Assembly (NCBI GenBank): GCA_900540375.1 | Contig: UQFS01000030.1 | Location: forward strand, 1-47,267 | Source of the DNA: an uncultured Prevotella sp. | GTDB lineage: Bacteria > Bacteroidota > Bacteroidia > Bacteroidales > Bacteroidaceae | Reading direction: 5' to 3' | Length of the DNA: 47,267 nucleotides | In this document: positions 24,664 to 32,091 of the stretch, piece after piece | Position numbering within the stretch: position 1 is the stretch's first letter | Layout: each line of letters starts with the position of its first letter | Program-made: the position numbers and the translations under genes | Notes under the pieces: model-generated | Databases searched by the model: none | Seen by the model: only the letters and a program-made list of their open reading frames with translations | What the model was told of the DNA's origin: nothing

Positions 24664-25320
24664 TTAAGGTTGAATCTCAGAGTGAATCTCGTGTTGCTGC
24701 AAATCAAAGCGCTTACGGATGAATTGGGCGATAAAGTCCAATGTCCCTTCCAATCCCAGCACACTGGAGTTGACGCACAAGTCATAGCTCTCCGCCGCTC
24801 CCCAAGTCTTGCCTGTATAGTAATTGTAATAGGAAGCGCGCTCCTCCTCTTGCTTGTGGATATATTTCCGACCGGTAGCCCTGTCAAAGCCATGTCGTTT
24901 GCAAACGCGCTGCAACCGTTGATCGATATTTGCGGAAATAAAGATGTTCACCGTATTTTTCATATCCCGAAGCACATAGTCGGCAGTACGTCCCACGAAC
25001 ACGCAACTGTCCTCCTCAGCAGCCTTGCGGATGGCATCGCTCTGAAACTGGTAGAGACTTTCCTGCGAAAACTCATTTTTATAGTAAGGGCTCTCGCCGA
25101 AGAGGGAGCCGTGGATATGGAAGAGAGAGCGTAGGAAGCCCTTGTGCTCATCGTTCTGCTCAAAGAACTTCTCGCAGAACCCACTTTCCTTGGCAGCTAA
25201 GTTGAGAAGTTCCTTATCATAGAACTTACAGTTAAACTGCTCTGCCAACTGCCGGGCGATGACCCGGCCGCCGGAACCTATCTGCCGGCCGATGTTAATG
25301 ATTATCTTCTTGTCCTCCAT
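24664..25320 (-). CDS. Cytidylate kinase-like family protein
   Basis: The 218-residue protein belongs to the 'cytidylate kinase-like' family (Cytidylate_kin2) rather than true Cmk. It has a P-loop-like 'iGRQiGSGGRvIArqLAeqfnckFYDKELlnlAAkeSGf' and a central 'scVFVGRtADyvLrdmkntvnIFIsAn', followed by 'DfiaqFIrkrF'. It should bind ATP and phosphorylate an unidentified small molecule. The ATG at 25320 lies 26 bp inside the end of the MATE gene, which implies translational coupling with the transporter. Confidence 0.88.
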   Translation of the reverse strand: MEDKKIIINIGRQIGSGGRVIARQLAEQFNCKFYDKELLNLAAKESGFCEKFFEQNDEHKGFLRSLFHIHGSLFGESPYYKNEFSQESLYQFQSDAIRKAAEEDSCVFVGRTADYVLRDMKNTVNIFISANIDQRLQRVCKRHGFDRATGRKYIHKQEEERASYYNYYTGKTWGAAESYDLCVNSSVLGLEGTLDFIAQFIRKRFDLQQHEIHSEIQP

Positions 25321-26686
25321 GTTGAGTCAATTGAATTTCCTTATTGAGTTTCCGGGTAAACAACATCATCGTCACAGCAGCAATGACAGCCGCGAGAAAG
25401 TCCGACGACGGCAGTGAATACCACACGCCGTCGATGCCAAAGAACAAAGGCAGCAACAGCAACAGCGGCAACAAAATGATGAGCTGACGTGAAAGAGAGA
25501 GGAAGATGCTGAGCTTCACCTTGCCGATGCACTGAAAGAAAGTGGTGATCACCATCTGAGCGCCTACCAAGGGAAACATCAGCATGTTGATGCGGATGGC
25601 CTTCACCGACAGCCTTGTCAGTTGTGGATCGCTCGTAAACAGACGGGCAACAGCATGCGGCAAAAACATAGCTACCAGCCAGCCCACCGTCATGATACAC
25701 ACACCCGCGATGATGGAGATGTCCACCACACGGCGCAGACGGTCGAATTGCTGACTACCATAGTTATAACCTGCGATAGGCTGCATACCCTGGTTAAGTC
25801 CCATGACAAACATCATAAACACCATAGCCAATGCATTGGCTACCCCATAAGCGCCAACAGAAAGGTCTCCGCCATAGCGCACCAACTGGTTGTTCATGAA
25901 GATGACAATGATGCAGGCTGTGGCGTTCATCAGGAAAGGCGACACGCCAATGCTCAGGATCAACTTCACCAGACTGCCTTTCAAACGATAGATGCCACGC
26001 TTGAGATGGAGCAACTGACGCTTGTCGGCAAAGAATCTCATCTGCCATGCCAGCGCAATGCTTTGGGCGACAACAGTACCTAAGGCTGCTCCCCGTATGC
26101 CCCAACGCCACCAATAGATGAAGACAAAATCAAAAATAATGTTCAGTCCCACGGAAAGTATGGTGGCAATCATCGCCTCGCGTGGCTTACTTACCGCACG
26201 CAGCACAGCATTCATACCATAATACATGTGCGAGACGACGTTGCCCAGCAGGATGATCTGCATGAAGGCGCGCGCATAAGGGAGTGTATGGTCGCTTGCG
26301 CCAAAGAAGCGGAGGATGGGATCGAGGAAGAGAAGGCTGACCACGGAGAAAGCAATACCAATGATGAGGTTGAGCGTCACCGTGTTTCCGAGAAGCTGTT
26401 CCGCCGTTTGATAATCACGTTGTCCAAGCTTCACAGAAATAGACGTTGACGAGCCAACACCTACCGCTGCGCCGAAAGCGGCACCAAGATTCATGAAAGG
26501 AAAGGTGATGGCAAGACCGGAGATAGCCATTGGACCCACCACTTGACCGATGAACACACGGTCGATGATATTGTAGAGCGAAGCCGCAGTCATTGCCACC
26601 ATTGCCGGCAATGCATACTGCATCAACAGATGCCCTACGGGTCTTGTGCCCAACGCCAATGTCTCTTTCTTATTATCTGCTTCCAT
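25295..26686 (-). CDS. MATE family efflux transporter
   Basis: The 463-residue protein has about 12 membrane helices in two MatE repeats. It starts 'LgtrPVGHLLmQYAlPAmvAmtaaSLYNIIDrvFIGqvVGpmAISGLAitFPfMNl', a stretch typical of NorM/DinF-type MATE proteins, which are Na+ or H+ antiporters for drugs or metabolites. The start was set at the ATG at 26686; the frame is open upstream but crosses the divergent promoter. It heads a six-gene minus-strand run (MATE, cytidylate-kinase-like, phosphoesterase, rmlB, sigma-like, purT) and overlaps the second gene by 26 bp. Confidence 0.93.
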   Translation of the reverse strand: MEADNKKETLALGTRPVGHLLMQYALPAMVAMTAASLYNIIDRVFIGQVVGPMAISGLAITFPFMNLGAAFGAAVGVGSSTSISVKLGQRDYQTAEQLLGNTVTLNLIIGIAFSVVSLLFLDPILRFFGASDHTLPYARAFMQIILLGNVVSHMYYGMNAVLRAVSKPREAMIATILSVGLNIIFDFVFIYWWRWGIRGAALGTVVAQSIALAWQMRFFADKRQLLHLKRGIYRLKGSLVKLILSIGVSPFLMNATACIIVIFMNNQLVRYGGDLSVGAYGVANALAMVFMMFVMGLNQGMQPIAGYNYGSQQFDRLRRVVDISIIAGVCIMTVGWLVAMFLPHAVARLFTSDPQLTRLSVKAIRINMLMFPLVGAQMVITTFFQCIGKVKLSIFLSLSRQLIILLPLLLLLPLFFGIDGVWYSLPSSDFLAAVIAAVTMMLFTRKLNKEIQLTQHGGQEDNH

Positions 26687-26690
26687 ATAA

Positions 26691-26745
26691 TTGCAAAAGT
26701 ACGAAAAATATTTGGAGTTTTGCCTTTTTCCACGTACTTTTGCAA
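26691..26745. promoter_or_regulatory. Divergent promoter pair in a perfect inverted repeat
   Basis: TTGCAAAAGTACG (26691-26703) and CGTACTTTTGCAA (26733-26745) are perfect 13-bp inverted copies. Each arm contains TACTTTTG, a -7 element, one for the MATE gene (minus) and one for the protease gene (plus). The plus promoter also has TTTG at 26711-26714, exactly 20 nt before its -7 box. The minus promoter lacks a clear TTTG. The MATE transcript would start almost at its ATG, giving a very short leader. Confidence 0.7.
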
Positions 26746-26770
26746 ATCTAAACAACAGTTTTTTAGTTTT

Positions 26771-28180
26771 ATGCGCAACGTCGTAGCCATCATTGTCTTT
26801 TTTTTACTGCAAAGCGTCGGTGCTTATGCGGCAAAGGGGCGTATTGCCTATCCTGGTGGCAAATTCTATATCTACCGTCTTTCTTTAACCGACAAGAAGG
26901 GTTCTCCCGGTACGCTTACTAATCCCAATAAGTATCTCTCCGAAAAAGCACTTCTCCGCCGCCAGCGCCAGCATATAGCCGTCGACTCCCTCGACCTGCC
27001 ATTGTCGTCTGTCTATCTCAACGGACTCAGAAGTGAAGGAGCACAGGTCATCGGTGGTAGCAAATGGAACAATACCGTACTCGTCCGCACCAAGGACACC
27101 ACGATCATGACCCGTCTGCGCGCCCTCCCCTACGTCAAAAGTTCCATTCGCGTATTCAAGGCTCCCGACTCCACTACCGTGATGCTCCCCGACGACATCG
27201 ATAAAGAGGCTCTCGGGCAGAAAGCTTCCGGCGACCTCTATGGCCGAGGAGCTATCCAGCTCGACATGCTCAACGGCCGTAAAGTCCATCAGGCTGGCTT
27301 TCGGGGCAAGGGCATCCTCGTCGCGGTCATCGACGGCGGATATATGAATACCGACAAACTCGCACGTCATTACCACTTCAATATCGTCGGGCAGCACGAC
27401 TGCGTGTGGCCTTACGACGACAATGTCTACCATCTGCTGAGCCACGGCACGATGGTGCTTTCCACCATGGCTTCCAATGCCGACAGTGTGTTCATCGGCA
27501 CAGCTCCCGATGCCTCCTATTTGCTTCTGCGCAGTGAGGACGGGCGCAGCGAGCAGCTTGTGGAGGAAGACTACTGGGCGCAGGCGGCGGAATACGCTGA
27601 CTCCGCCGGTGCCGACATCATCAACTCATCGCTCGGATACACCATCTTTGACGACGAAAACACAAGTATCCACTATCGCGACCAGAACGGCAAGACACAG
27701 CTCATCTCCCGCTCAGCCTCCACGCTGGCCAGCCGGGGTATAGTGCTCGTGTGCAGTGCGGGCAACGAAGGCATGAAGTTTTGGAAGCGCATTGGCTGTC
27801 CCGCCGACGCTTTCGACATTCTCTCGGTGGCAGCTCTCTCCGACGACAGTGTCAACGCGCTCTTCTCCTCACTTGGTCCCTCCATCGACGGGCGTGTGAA
27901 ACCTGACGTGGCAGCCCTCGGCGTGGGAGCCACGGTCGTCAACGGATCCGGGAAGATCATCCATGCCAACGGCACATCGTTTGCCTCGCCCATCCTCTGT
28001 GGCATGGTGGCGTGTCTTTGGCAGGCCATGCCTAACAAGACAGCTTACGAGATCATCGACATGGTCAAGAGAGCCGGCAACCGCTACCGCCATCCTGACA
28101 ACATCTTCGGCTACGGCATTCCGGACTTTAACCATATCTTGGAAAGCCAACGTACAACCATACCCATACCCCGACAATGA
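26771..28180 (+). CDS. Secreted subtilisin-like (S8) serine protease
   Basis: The 469-residue protein is counted from the ATG at 26771, whose first residues form a signal peptide (cleavage near Ala-Tyr-Ala). The frame is open further upstream but crosses the promoter. A pro-region of about 130 residues precedes the S8 catalytic domain. The triad is visible: Asp188 in 'vaVIDGGY', His225 in 'lSHGTmV' and Ser403 in 'NGTSFASP', with the oxyanion Asn in 'vcsAGNEG'. There is no obvious C-terminal sorting domain. It is probably periplasmic or surface-exposed. Its last codons overlap the xseA start by four bases (ATGA at 28177-28180), an odd partnership with an exonuclease. Confidence 0.92.
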   Translation: MRNVVAIIVFFLLQSVGAYAAKGRIAYPGGKFYIYRLSLTDKKGSPGTLTNPNKYLSEKALLRRQRQHIAVDSLDLPLSSVYLNGLRSEGAQVIGGSKWNNTVLVRTKDTTIMTRLRALPYVKSSIRVFKAPDSTTVMLPDDIDKEALGQKASGDLYGRGAIQLDMLNGRKVHQAGFRGKGILVAVIDGGYMNTDKLARHYHFNIVGQHDCVWPYDDNVYHLLSHGTMVLSTMASNADSVFIGTAPDASYLLLRSEDGRSEQLVEEDYWAQAAEYADSAGADIINSSLGYTIFDDENTSIHYRDQNGKTQLISRSASTLASRGIVLVCSAGNEGMKFWKRIGCPADAFDILSVAALSDDSVNALFSSLGPSIDGRVKPDVAALGVGATVVNGSGKIIHANGTSFASPILCGMVACLWQAMPNKTAYEIIDMVKRAGNRYRHPDNIFGYGIPDFNHILESQRTTIPIPRQ

Positions 28181-29493
28181 AAGCATTAACACTTTACGAA
28201 CTCAACAATCTCGTCAGAGGCGTCATCGAGGCTACACTCGACAGACCTTATTGGGTCGAAGCCGAACTGTCTGAGTCACGAGAGGTGCGTGGCCACTGCT
28301 ACATGGAATTGGTACAGAAAGACGAGTACTCCGCTACGCCGGTGGCTCGTGCGTCGGCGAAATGCTGGCACAATGTATGGATGAGACTCAAAACACACTT
28401 CGAACAGGTCACGGGGCAGACGCTTCACGCAGGCATGAAAGTGCTGTTGCTGGTCACAGCCAATTTCCACGAGGCCTACGGTTTCTCATGGATTGTTCAG
28501 GACATCGATCCCACCTACACGATGGGCGACATGGCCCGCAAGCGGCAGGAGATCATCCGTCAGCTCAAGGAAGAAGGCATCTTCGACCTGCAACGGCAGT
28601 TGGGATTCCCGCTTCTCGCCCAGCACATCGCGGTCATCTCCAGTAAGCAGGCTGCCGGATTCGGCGATTTCTGCAACCAACTCGACAACAACGACCACGG
28701 TTTCTACTTCTCCTACACGCTCTTTCCTGCCGTCATGCAGGGTGAGCAGGTCGAAAGCAGCATCATCCGGGCACTGAACGACATCTTTGACCGAGCCGAT
28801 GATTTCGATGCCGTGGTGATCATCCGTGGCGGCGGAGCCACTGCCGACATGAGCGGCTTCGACACGCTGGCACTCGCCGAGAACGTGGCCAACTTCCCCC
28901 TGCCCATCATCACGGGCATCGGACATGAGCGCGACGAAAGCATCCTCGACATGATCTCGTTTCAACGGGTGAAGACGCCGACGGCAGCAGCAGCCTTTCT
29001 CATTGACCATCTCGCGGAGGCCGAAAACCATCTACAAATGCTCGGGCAGCGCGTCGTGGCGTATGTCAACACACGCATGCAACAGGAGCACAGCCGCCTC
29101 AACCACCTTGCCCACCGCATTCCAATGCTTTTCTCCCTTGTCAAGACGCGTCAAGGAGCAGTCATCGACCGGCTGGAACAGCAAATTCTCTCACTCATGC
29201 GGCAACAGCTCTCTCAGGTGCGTTACCGTCTCGAGTTGCTCCATGGACGCACGCTGCCTGCCCTCACGCAGAAACTCAACACTGAAAAGCACCGCCTCGA
29301 ACAGTACGACCTGAGGCTGAAAGCCGTGGATCCGCAGATTATCCTGCAACGCGGCTACAGTCTGACAACACTTCATGGCAAGACCATCCGCGAGGCCTCG
29401 ATGATCAAAGAGGGCGACGTCATCGTGACTCGTTTTGCCAAAGGCGCTGTTTCCTCTATCGTTCAATCACATCAGCAAAACCATCACGCATAA
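28177..29493 (+). CDS. xseA: Exodeoxyribonuclease VII large subunit
   Basis: The 438-residue protein has an N-terminal OB-type nucleic-acid-binding domain (about residues 1-115, starting 'LyeLNnlVrgviEatl...yWVEaELSE') and the XseA catalytic domain. Characteristic stretches are 'laviSSkqAAGfgDFcnqL', 'vViiRGGGatADmsgFDtlaLAenva', 'PiitGIGHErDeSilDmis' and 'vKTPTAAAaFLid', followed by a long helical region. It degrades single-stranded DNA from both ends together with XseB. The ATG overlaps the protease stop codon by four bases. Confidence 0.96.
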   Translation: MKALTLYELNNLVRGVIEATLDRPYWVEAELSESREVRGHCYMELVQKDEYSATPVARASAKCWHNVWMRLKTHFEQVTGQTLHAGMKVLLLVTANFHEAYGFSWIVQDIDPTYTMGDMARKRQEIIRQLKEEGIFDLQRQLGFPLLAQHIAVISSKQAAGFGDFCNQLDNNDHGFYFSYTLFPAVMQGEQVESSIIRALNDIFDRADDFDAVVIIRGGGATADMSGFDTLALAENVANFPLPIITGIGHERDESILDMISFQRVKTPTAAAAFLIDHLAEAENHLQMLGQRVVAYVNTRMQQEHSRLNHLAHRIPMLFSLVKTRQGAVIDRLEQQILSLMRQQLSQVRYRLELLHGRTLPALTQKLNTEKHRLEQYDLRLKAVDPQIILQRGYSLTTLHGKTIREASMIKEGDVIVTRFAKGAVSSIVQSHQQNHHA

Positions 29494-29496
29494 ACC

Positions 29497-29703
29497 ATGA
29501 AAACAATTAAATATGAGGATGCCATCCGACAGTTGGAAGACATCGTAGAGAAACTGGAAAACAATGAGTTGGACATCGACGAGATGCCCGAGGCCTTGAA
29601 GCGCGCGCAGCAGTTGCTCAAGCTCTGCCGCGACCGACTCACCAAGACCGACGAAGAGATACAGAAGATACAAGCGGAAGCGAAAGACGCACCAAACGCA
29701 TAA
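29497..29703 (+). CDS. xseB: Exodeoxyribonuclease VII small subunit
   Basis: This 68-residue, mainly helical protein has the pattern 'yEdAirqLEdIVekLEnnEldIDEmpEaLKrAqqLlklCrdrLtktdeEiqki', standard for XseB. Several copies coat the helical stalk of XseA to form the holoenzyme. It starts 3 bp after xseA and completes a three-gene plus-strand operon with the protease. The product ends in a short polar tail (Asp-Ala-Pro-Asn-Ala). Confidence 0.95.
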   Translation: MKTIKYEDAIRQLEDIVEKLENNELDIDEMPEALKRAQQLLKLCRDRLTKTDEEIQKIQAEAKDAPNA

Positions 29704-29762
29704 ATCTTCATTATCTGTTCAAAATAATAGGATAGAAAGTTGCAAATTACAACTATTATATG

Positions 29763-29770
29763 TAATTTTG
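29763..29770 (+). promoter_or_regulatory. -7 element of ilvE
   Basis: TAATTTTG fits TAnnTTTG and lies 38 nt before the ATG at 29809. Its position rules out the upstream in-frame ATG at 29740 as the start. The -33 part (GTTG near 29739-29742) is partial. Confidence 0.5.
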
Positions 29771-29808
29771 CACTAAATTATAAGAAAGCAATTTTAAACG
29801 TATTGTGT

Positions 29809-30825
29809 ATGAAAGATTTAGATTGGGGTAATCTGTCATTTGGTTACATGAAGACAGACTACAATGTTCGTTGTTACTATCGTGATGGTAAGTGGGGCGA
29901 GATAGAGGTCTGCTCCGACGAATTCCTGAAGCTTCACATGGCAGCCACCTGCCTGCACTATGGACAGGAGGCTTTCGAGGGACTGAAAGCTTACCGTTGC
30001 CCCGACGGAAAGGTACGTATCTTCCGCGTCAAGGATAACGCCGAGCGCCTGCAGAGCACCTGCGAGGGAATCGTCATGCCGAAGGTGCCGACAGAGCTGT
30101 TTGAAGAGATGGTCAAGAAAGTAGTACGCCTCAATCAAGAATATATTCCTACCTATGAGAGCGGAGCGACACTCTATATCCGCCCACTGCTCATCGGTAC
30201 GAGCGCACAAGTGGGTGTGCATCCCTCCGAGGAGTATCTGTTCATGATCTTCGTCACGCCGGTAGGACCCTACTTCAAGGGTGGCTTTGTCTGCAACAAA
30301 TACGCTATCGTCCGCGACTACGACCGTGCCGCACCTTTGGGTACAGGCCGGTACAAAGTCGGTGGCAACTACGCCGCTTCTCTGCGTGCTCACATGTACG
30401 CAGCCGGTAAGGGCTATGGCAGTGAGTTCTATCTCGACGCCAAGGAGAAGAAATACGTCGACGAGTGTGGCGCCGCCAACTTCTTTGGCATCAAGAATGG
30501 TACCTATGTTACGCCAAAAAGCACGTCTATCCTTCCGTCTATCACCAACAAGAGTCTGATGCAGATTGCTGAGGACATGGGCTTGAAGGTGGAGCGTCGC
30601 CCGGTTACCGAGGAAGAGCTGCCTACCTTTGAGGAGGCCGGCGCCTGCGGTACAGCCGCCGTAATCTCACCGATCTCAGAGCTAGACGACCTCGACACGG
30701 GCAAGAAATATGTCTTCGGTGACAAGCCGGGACCATGGTCTACCAAACTATACAATACGCTGCGCGGCATTCAGTACGGCACCGTGGAGGACAAGCACGG
30801 TTGGACGACTGTTGTCATCGAGTAA
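29809..30825 (+). CDS. ilvE: Branched-chain amino acid aminotransferase
   Basis: The 338-residue fold-type IV aminotransferase starts at the ATG at 29809 (Met-Lys-Asp-Leu-Asp-Trp). Its features are 'lhYGQEAFEGLKAYRcpDGkvriFR', 'lYIRPLLIGT', 'aplGTGrYKvGGNYAASL' with the PLP lysine, 'yvdEcGaANFFgik' and 'tkSILPSITNKSLmqIAeDmGlkVerRpV'. It interconverts Leu, Ile and Val with their 2-keto acids in the final biosynthetic step. It stands alone between its own promoter element and a strong terminator. Confidence 0.96.
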   Translation: MKDLDWGNLSFGYMKTDYNVRCYYRDGKWGEIEVCSDEFLKLHMAATCLHYGQEAFEGLKAYRCPDGKVRIFRVKDNAERLQSTCEGIVMPKVPTELFEEMVKKVVRLNQEYIPTYESGATLYIRPLLIGTSAQVGVHPSEEYLFMIFVTPVGPYFKGGFVCNKYAIVRDYDRAAPLGTGRYKVGGNYAASLRAHMYAAGKGYGSEFYLDAKEKKYVDECGAANFFGIKNGTYVTPKSTSILPSITNKSLMQIAEDMGLKVERRPVTEEELPTFEEAGACGTAAVISPISELDDLDTGKKYVFGDKPGPWSTKLYNTLRGIQYGTVEDKHGWTTVVIE

Positions 30826-30852
30826 GCAGCAAGTAGATTTCATTCATATATG

Positions 30853-30882
30853 AACCGGGCAAGTTTCTTGCCCGGTTTTTTT
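30853..30882 (+). terminator. Strong intrinsic terminator of ilvE
   Basis: AACCGGGCAAG (30853-30863) and CTTGCCCGGTT (30867-30877) form a perfect 11-bp stem with a 3-nt loop, followed by an unbroken T tract to 30882. It lies 28 nt after the stop codon. Confidence 0.95.
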
Positions 30883-30990
30883 GTTTCAACACCTTCTATT
30901 CTTTTATCAAGAATTTTGAAAAAAGAGAATTCCTCATCCCCTATAAGACAAAATTCCATGGCTCTTCTTGCTTATCTCAGGGAAATACCG

Positions 30991-30998
30991 TATATTTG
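30991..30998 (+). promoter_or_regulatory. -7 element of trmB
   Basis: TATATTTG fits TAnnTTTG, with CTTG (30967-30970) 20 nt upstream as a partial -33 box. Transcription would start near 31005, giving a leader of about 83 nt before the ATG at 31088. Confidence 0.55.
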
Positions 30999-31024
30999 CA
31001 AATAGTAAGACGATAAACTATCAC

Positions 31025-31052
31025 AGGAAGAGCCAAACAAGCTCTTCCTTTT
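31025..31052 (+). terminator. Terminator-like hairpin inside the trmB leader
   Basis: AGGAAGAGC (31025-31033) and GCTCTTCCT (31041-31049) form a perfect 9-bp stem with a 7-nt loop (CAAACAA), followed by TTTA. It starts about 20 nt after the predicted transcript start and lies 36 nt before the trmB ATG, so it is placed like an attenuator. The U tract is short, so termination would be partial. Confidence 0.6.
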
Positions 31053-31087
31053 ATATCAAGAAACAAGAAACTGGAGTATTCCAAAAT

Positions 31088-31858
31088 ATGGGAAAAGGTA
31101 AGTTAGCCAAGTTTGCAGAGATGAAGACGATGAGCAACGTCTTCGAGTATCCATTCTCCGTCATCGACAATGTGCCCTTCGACATGAAAGGCCATTGGCG
31201 TGAGCAGTATTTCCACAACGACAATCCCATCGTGCTGGAGCTTGGCTGCGGCAAGGGAGAGTATACCGTGGGACTGGGAAAGCTCTTTCCCGACATGAAT
31301 TTCATCGGTGTGGACATCAAGGGCGCACGCATGTGGACAGGAGCCAAACTGGCCTTGGAGGAAGGAATGACCAATGTGGCATTCCTCCGTACGAGCATAG
31401 AGATCATCGACCGCTTCTTCGCTGAGGATGAGGTGCAGGAGATATGGCTGACATTCTCTGACCCTCAGATGAAAAATCCACACAAGCGACTCACCTCTAC
31501 CTATTTCATGGAGCGCTACCGCCACTTCCTCGTCGACGGTGGATTGGTGCATCTGAAAACTGACTCCAACTTCCTCTTCACCTACACGCGACTGATGGTT
31601 GAGAAAAACCAACTGCCCGTGGAGATGTGCACAGAGGATCTCTACCACGCTACTCCCTCTGCTCTCGTAGGTACCCCACTGCTCACTATCCAGACTTACT
31701 ATGAGAAGATGTGGATGGAGCGTGGACTGAATATCCGCTACCTACGTTTCCATCTGCCCAAACAAGGCACACTCGTGGAGCCCGATGTAGAGATTCCGCT
31801 CGACGAATACCGTAGCTACCACAGAAGTAAACGTAGCAGCAAAGAGACTGCACGTTAA
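31088..31858 (+). CDS. trmB: tRNA (guanine-N7-)-methyltransferase
   Basis: The 256-residue SAM-dependent methyltransferase starts at the ATG at 31088 (Met-Gly-Lys-Gly-Lys-Leu-Ala-Lys-Phe). The frame is open upstream through the leader but without support. The SAM-binding motif is 'vLELGCGKGEYtvgLg', followed by 'FiGVDIKGARmWtGAk' and the TrmB signature 'iWLTFSDPQmKnPhKRLts'. It forms 7-methylguanosine at position 46 of the tRNA variable loop. It is monocistronic, with a short repeat array downstream. Confidence 0.95.
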   Translation: MGKGKLAKFAEMKTMSNVFEYPFSVIDNVPFDMKGHWREQYFHNDNPIVLELGCGKGEYTVGLGKLFPDMNFIGVDIKGARMWTGAKLALEEGMTNVAFLRTSIEIIDRFFAEDEVQEIWLTFSDPQMKNPHKRLTSTYFMERYRHFLVDGGLVHLKTDSNFLFTYTRLMVEKNQLPVEMCTEDLYHATPSALVGTPLLTIQTYYEKMWMERGLNIRYLRFHLPKQGTLVEPDVEIPLDEYRSYHRSKRSSKETAR

Positions 31859-31945
31859 AACATCTGACTTAATACTGCTTAAGACATACAGTTTCAAGCT
31901 TTTTGGCGGCGCACTTCAGTGGTGCCGACGGAGTATTGCGGCGAA

Positions 31946-32033
31946 GTACTGGAGTAATTCCGACTTTGTACTGCGGTAATTTGGGTGAAGTACTGGAGTA
32001 ATTCGACCACAGTACTGACAATATAAGGCTTGG
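31946..32033. repeat. 22-bp tandem repeat, four units
   Basis: GTACTG recurs at 31946, 31968, 31990 and 32012, exactly 22 bp apart. Units one to three share GTACTG-(G/C)(A/G)-GTAATT. An 18-bp stretch, GAAGTACTGGAGTAATTC, occurs exactly at 31943-31960 and again at 31987-32004. The fourth unit keeps only GTACTG, and a related GTATTG lies at 31933. The array fills the gap between the convergent trmB and porE-like genes. Confidence 0.85.
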
Positions 32034-32091
32034 CTCTTGCGATGACAATTGCTTGGACATAGATGAAATAGCCGATCTCCTCACCTATATA

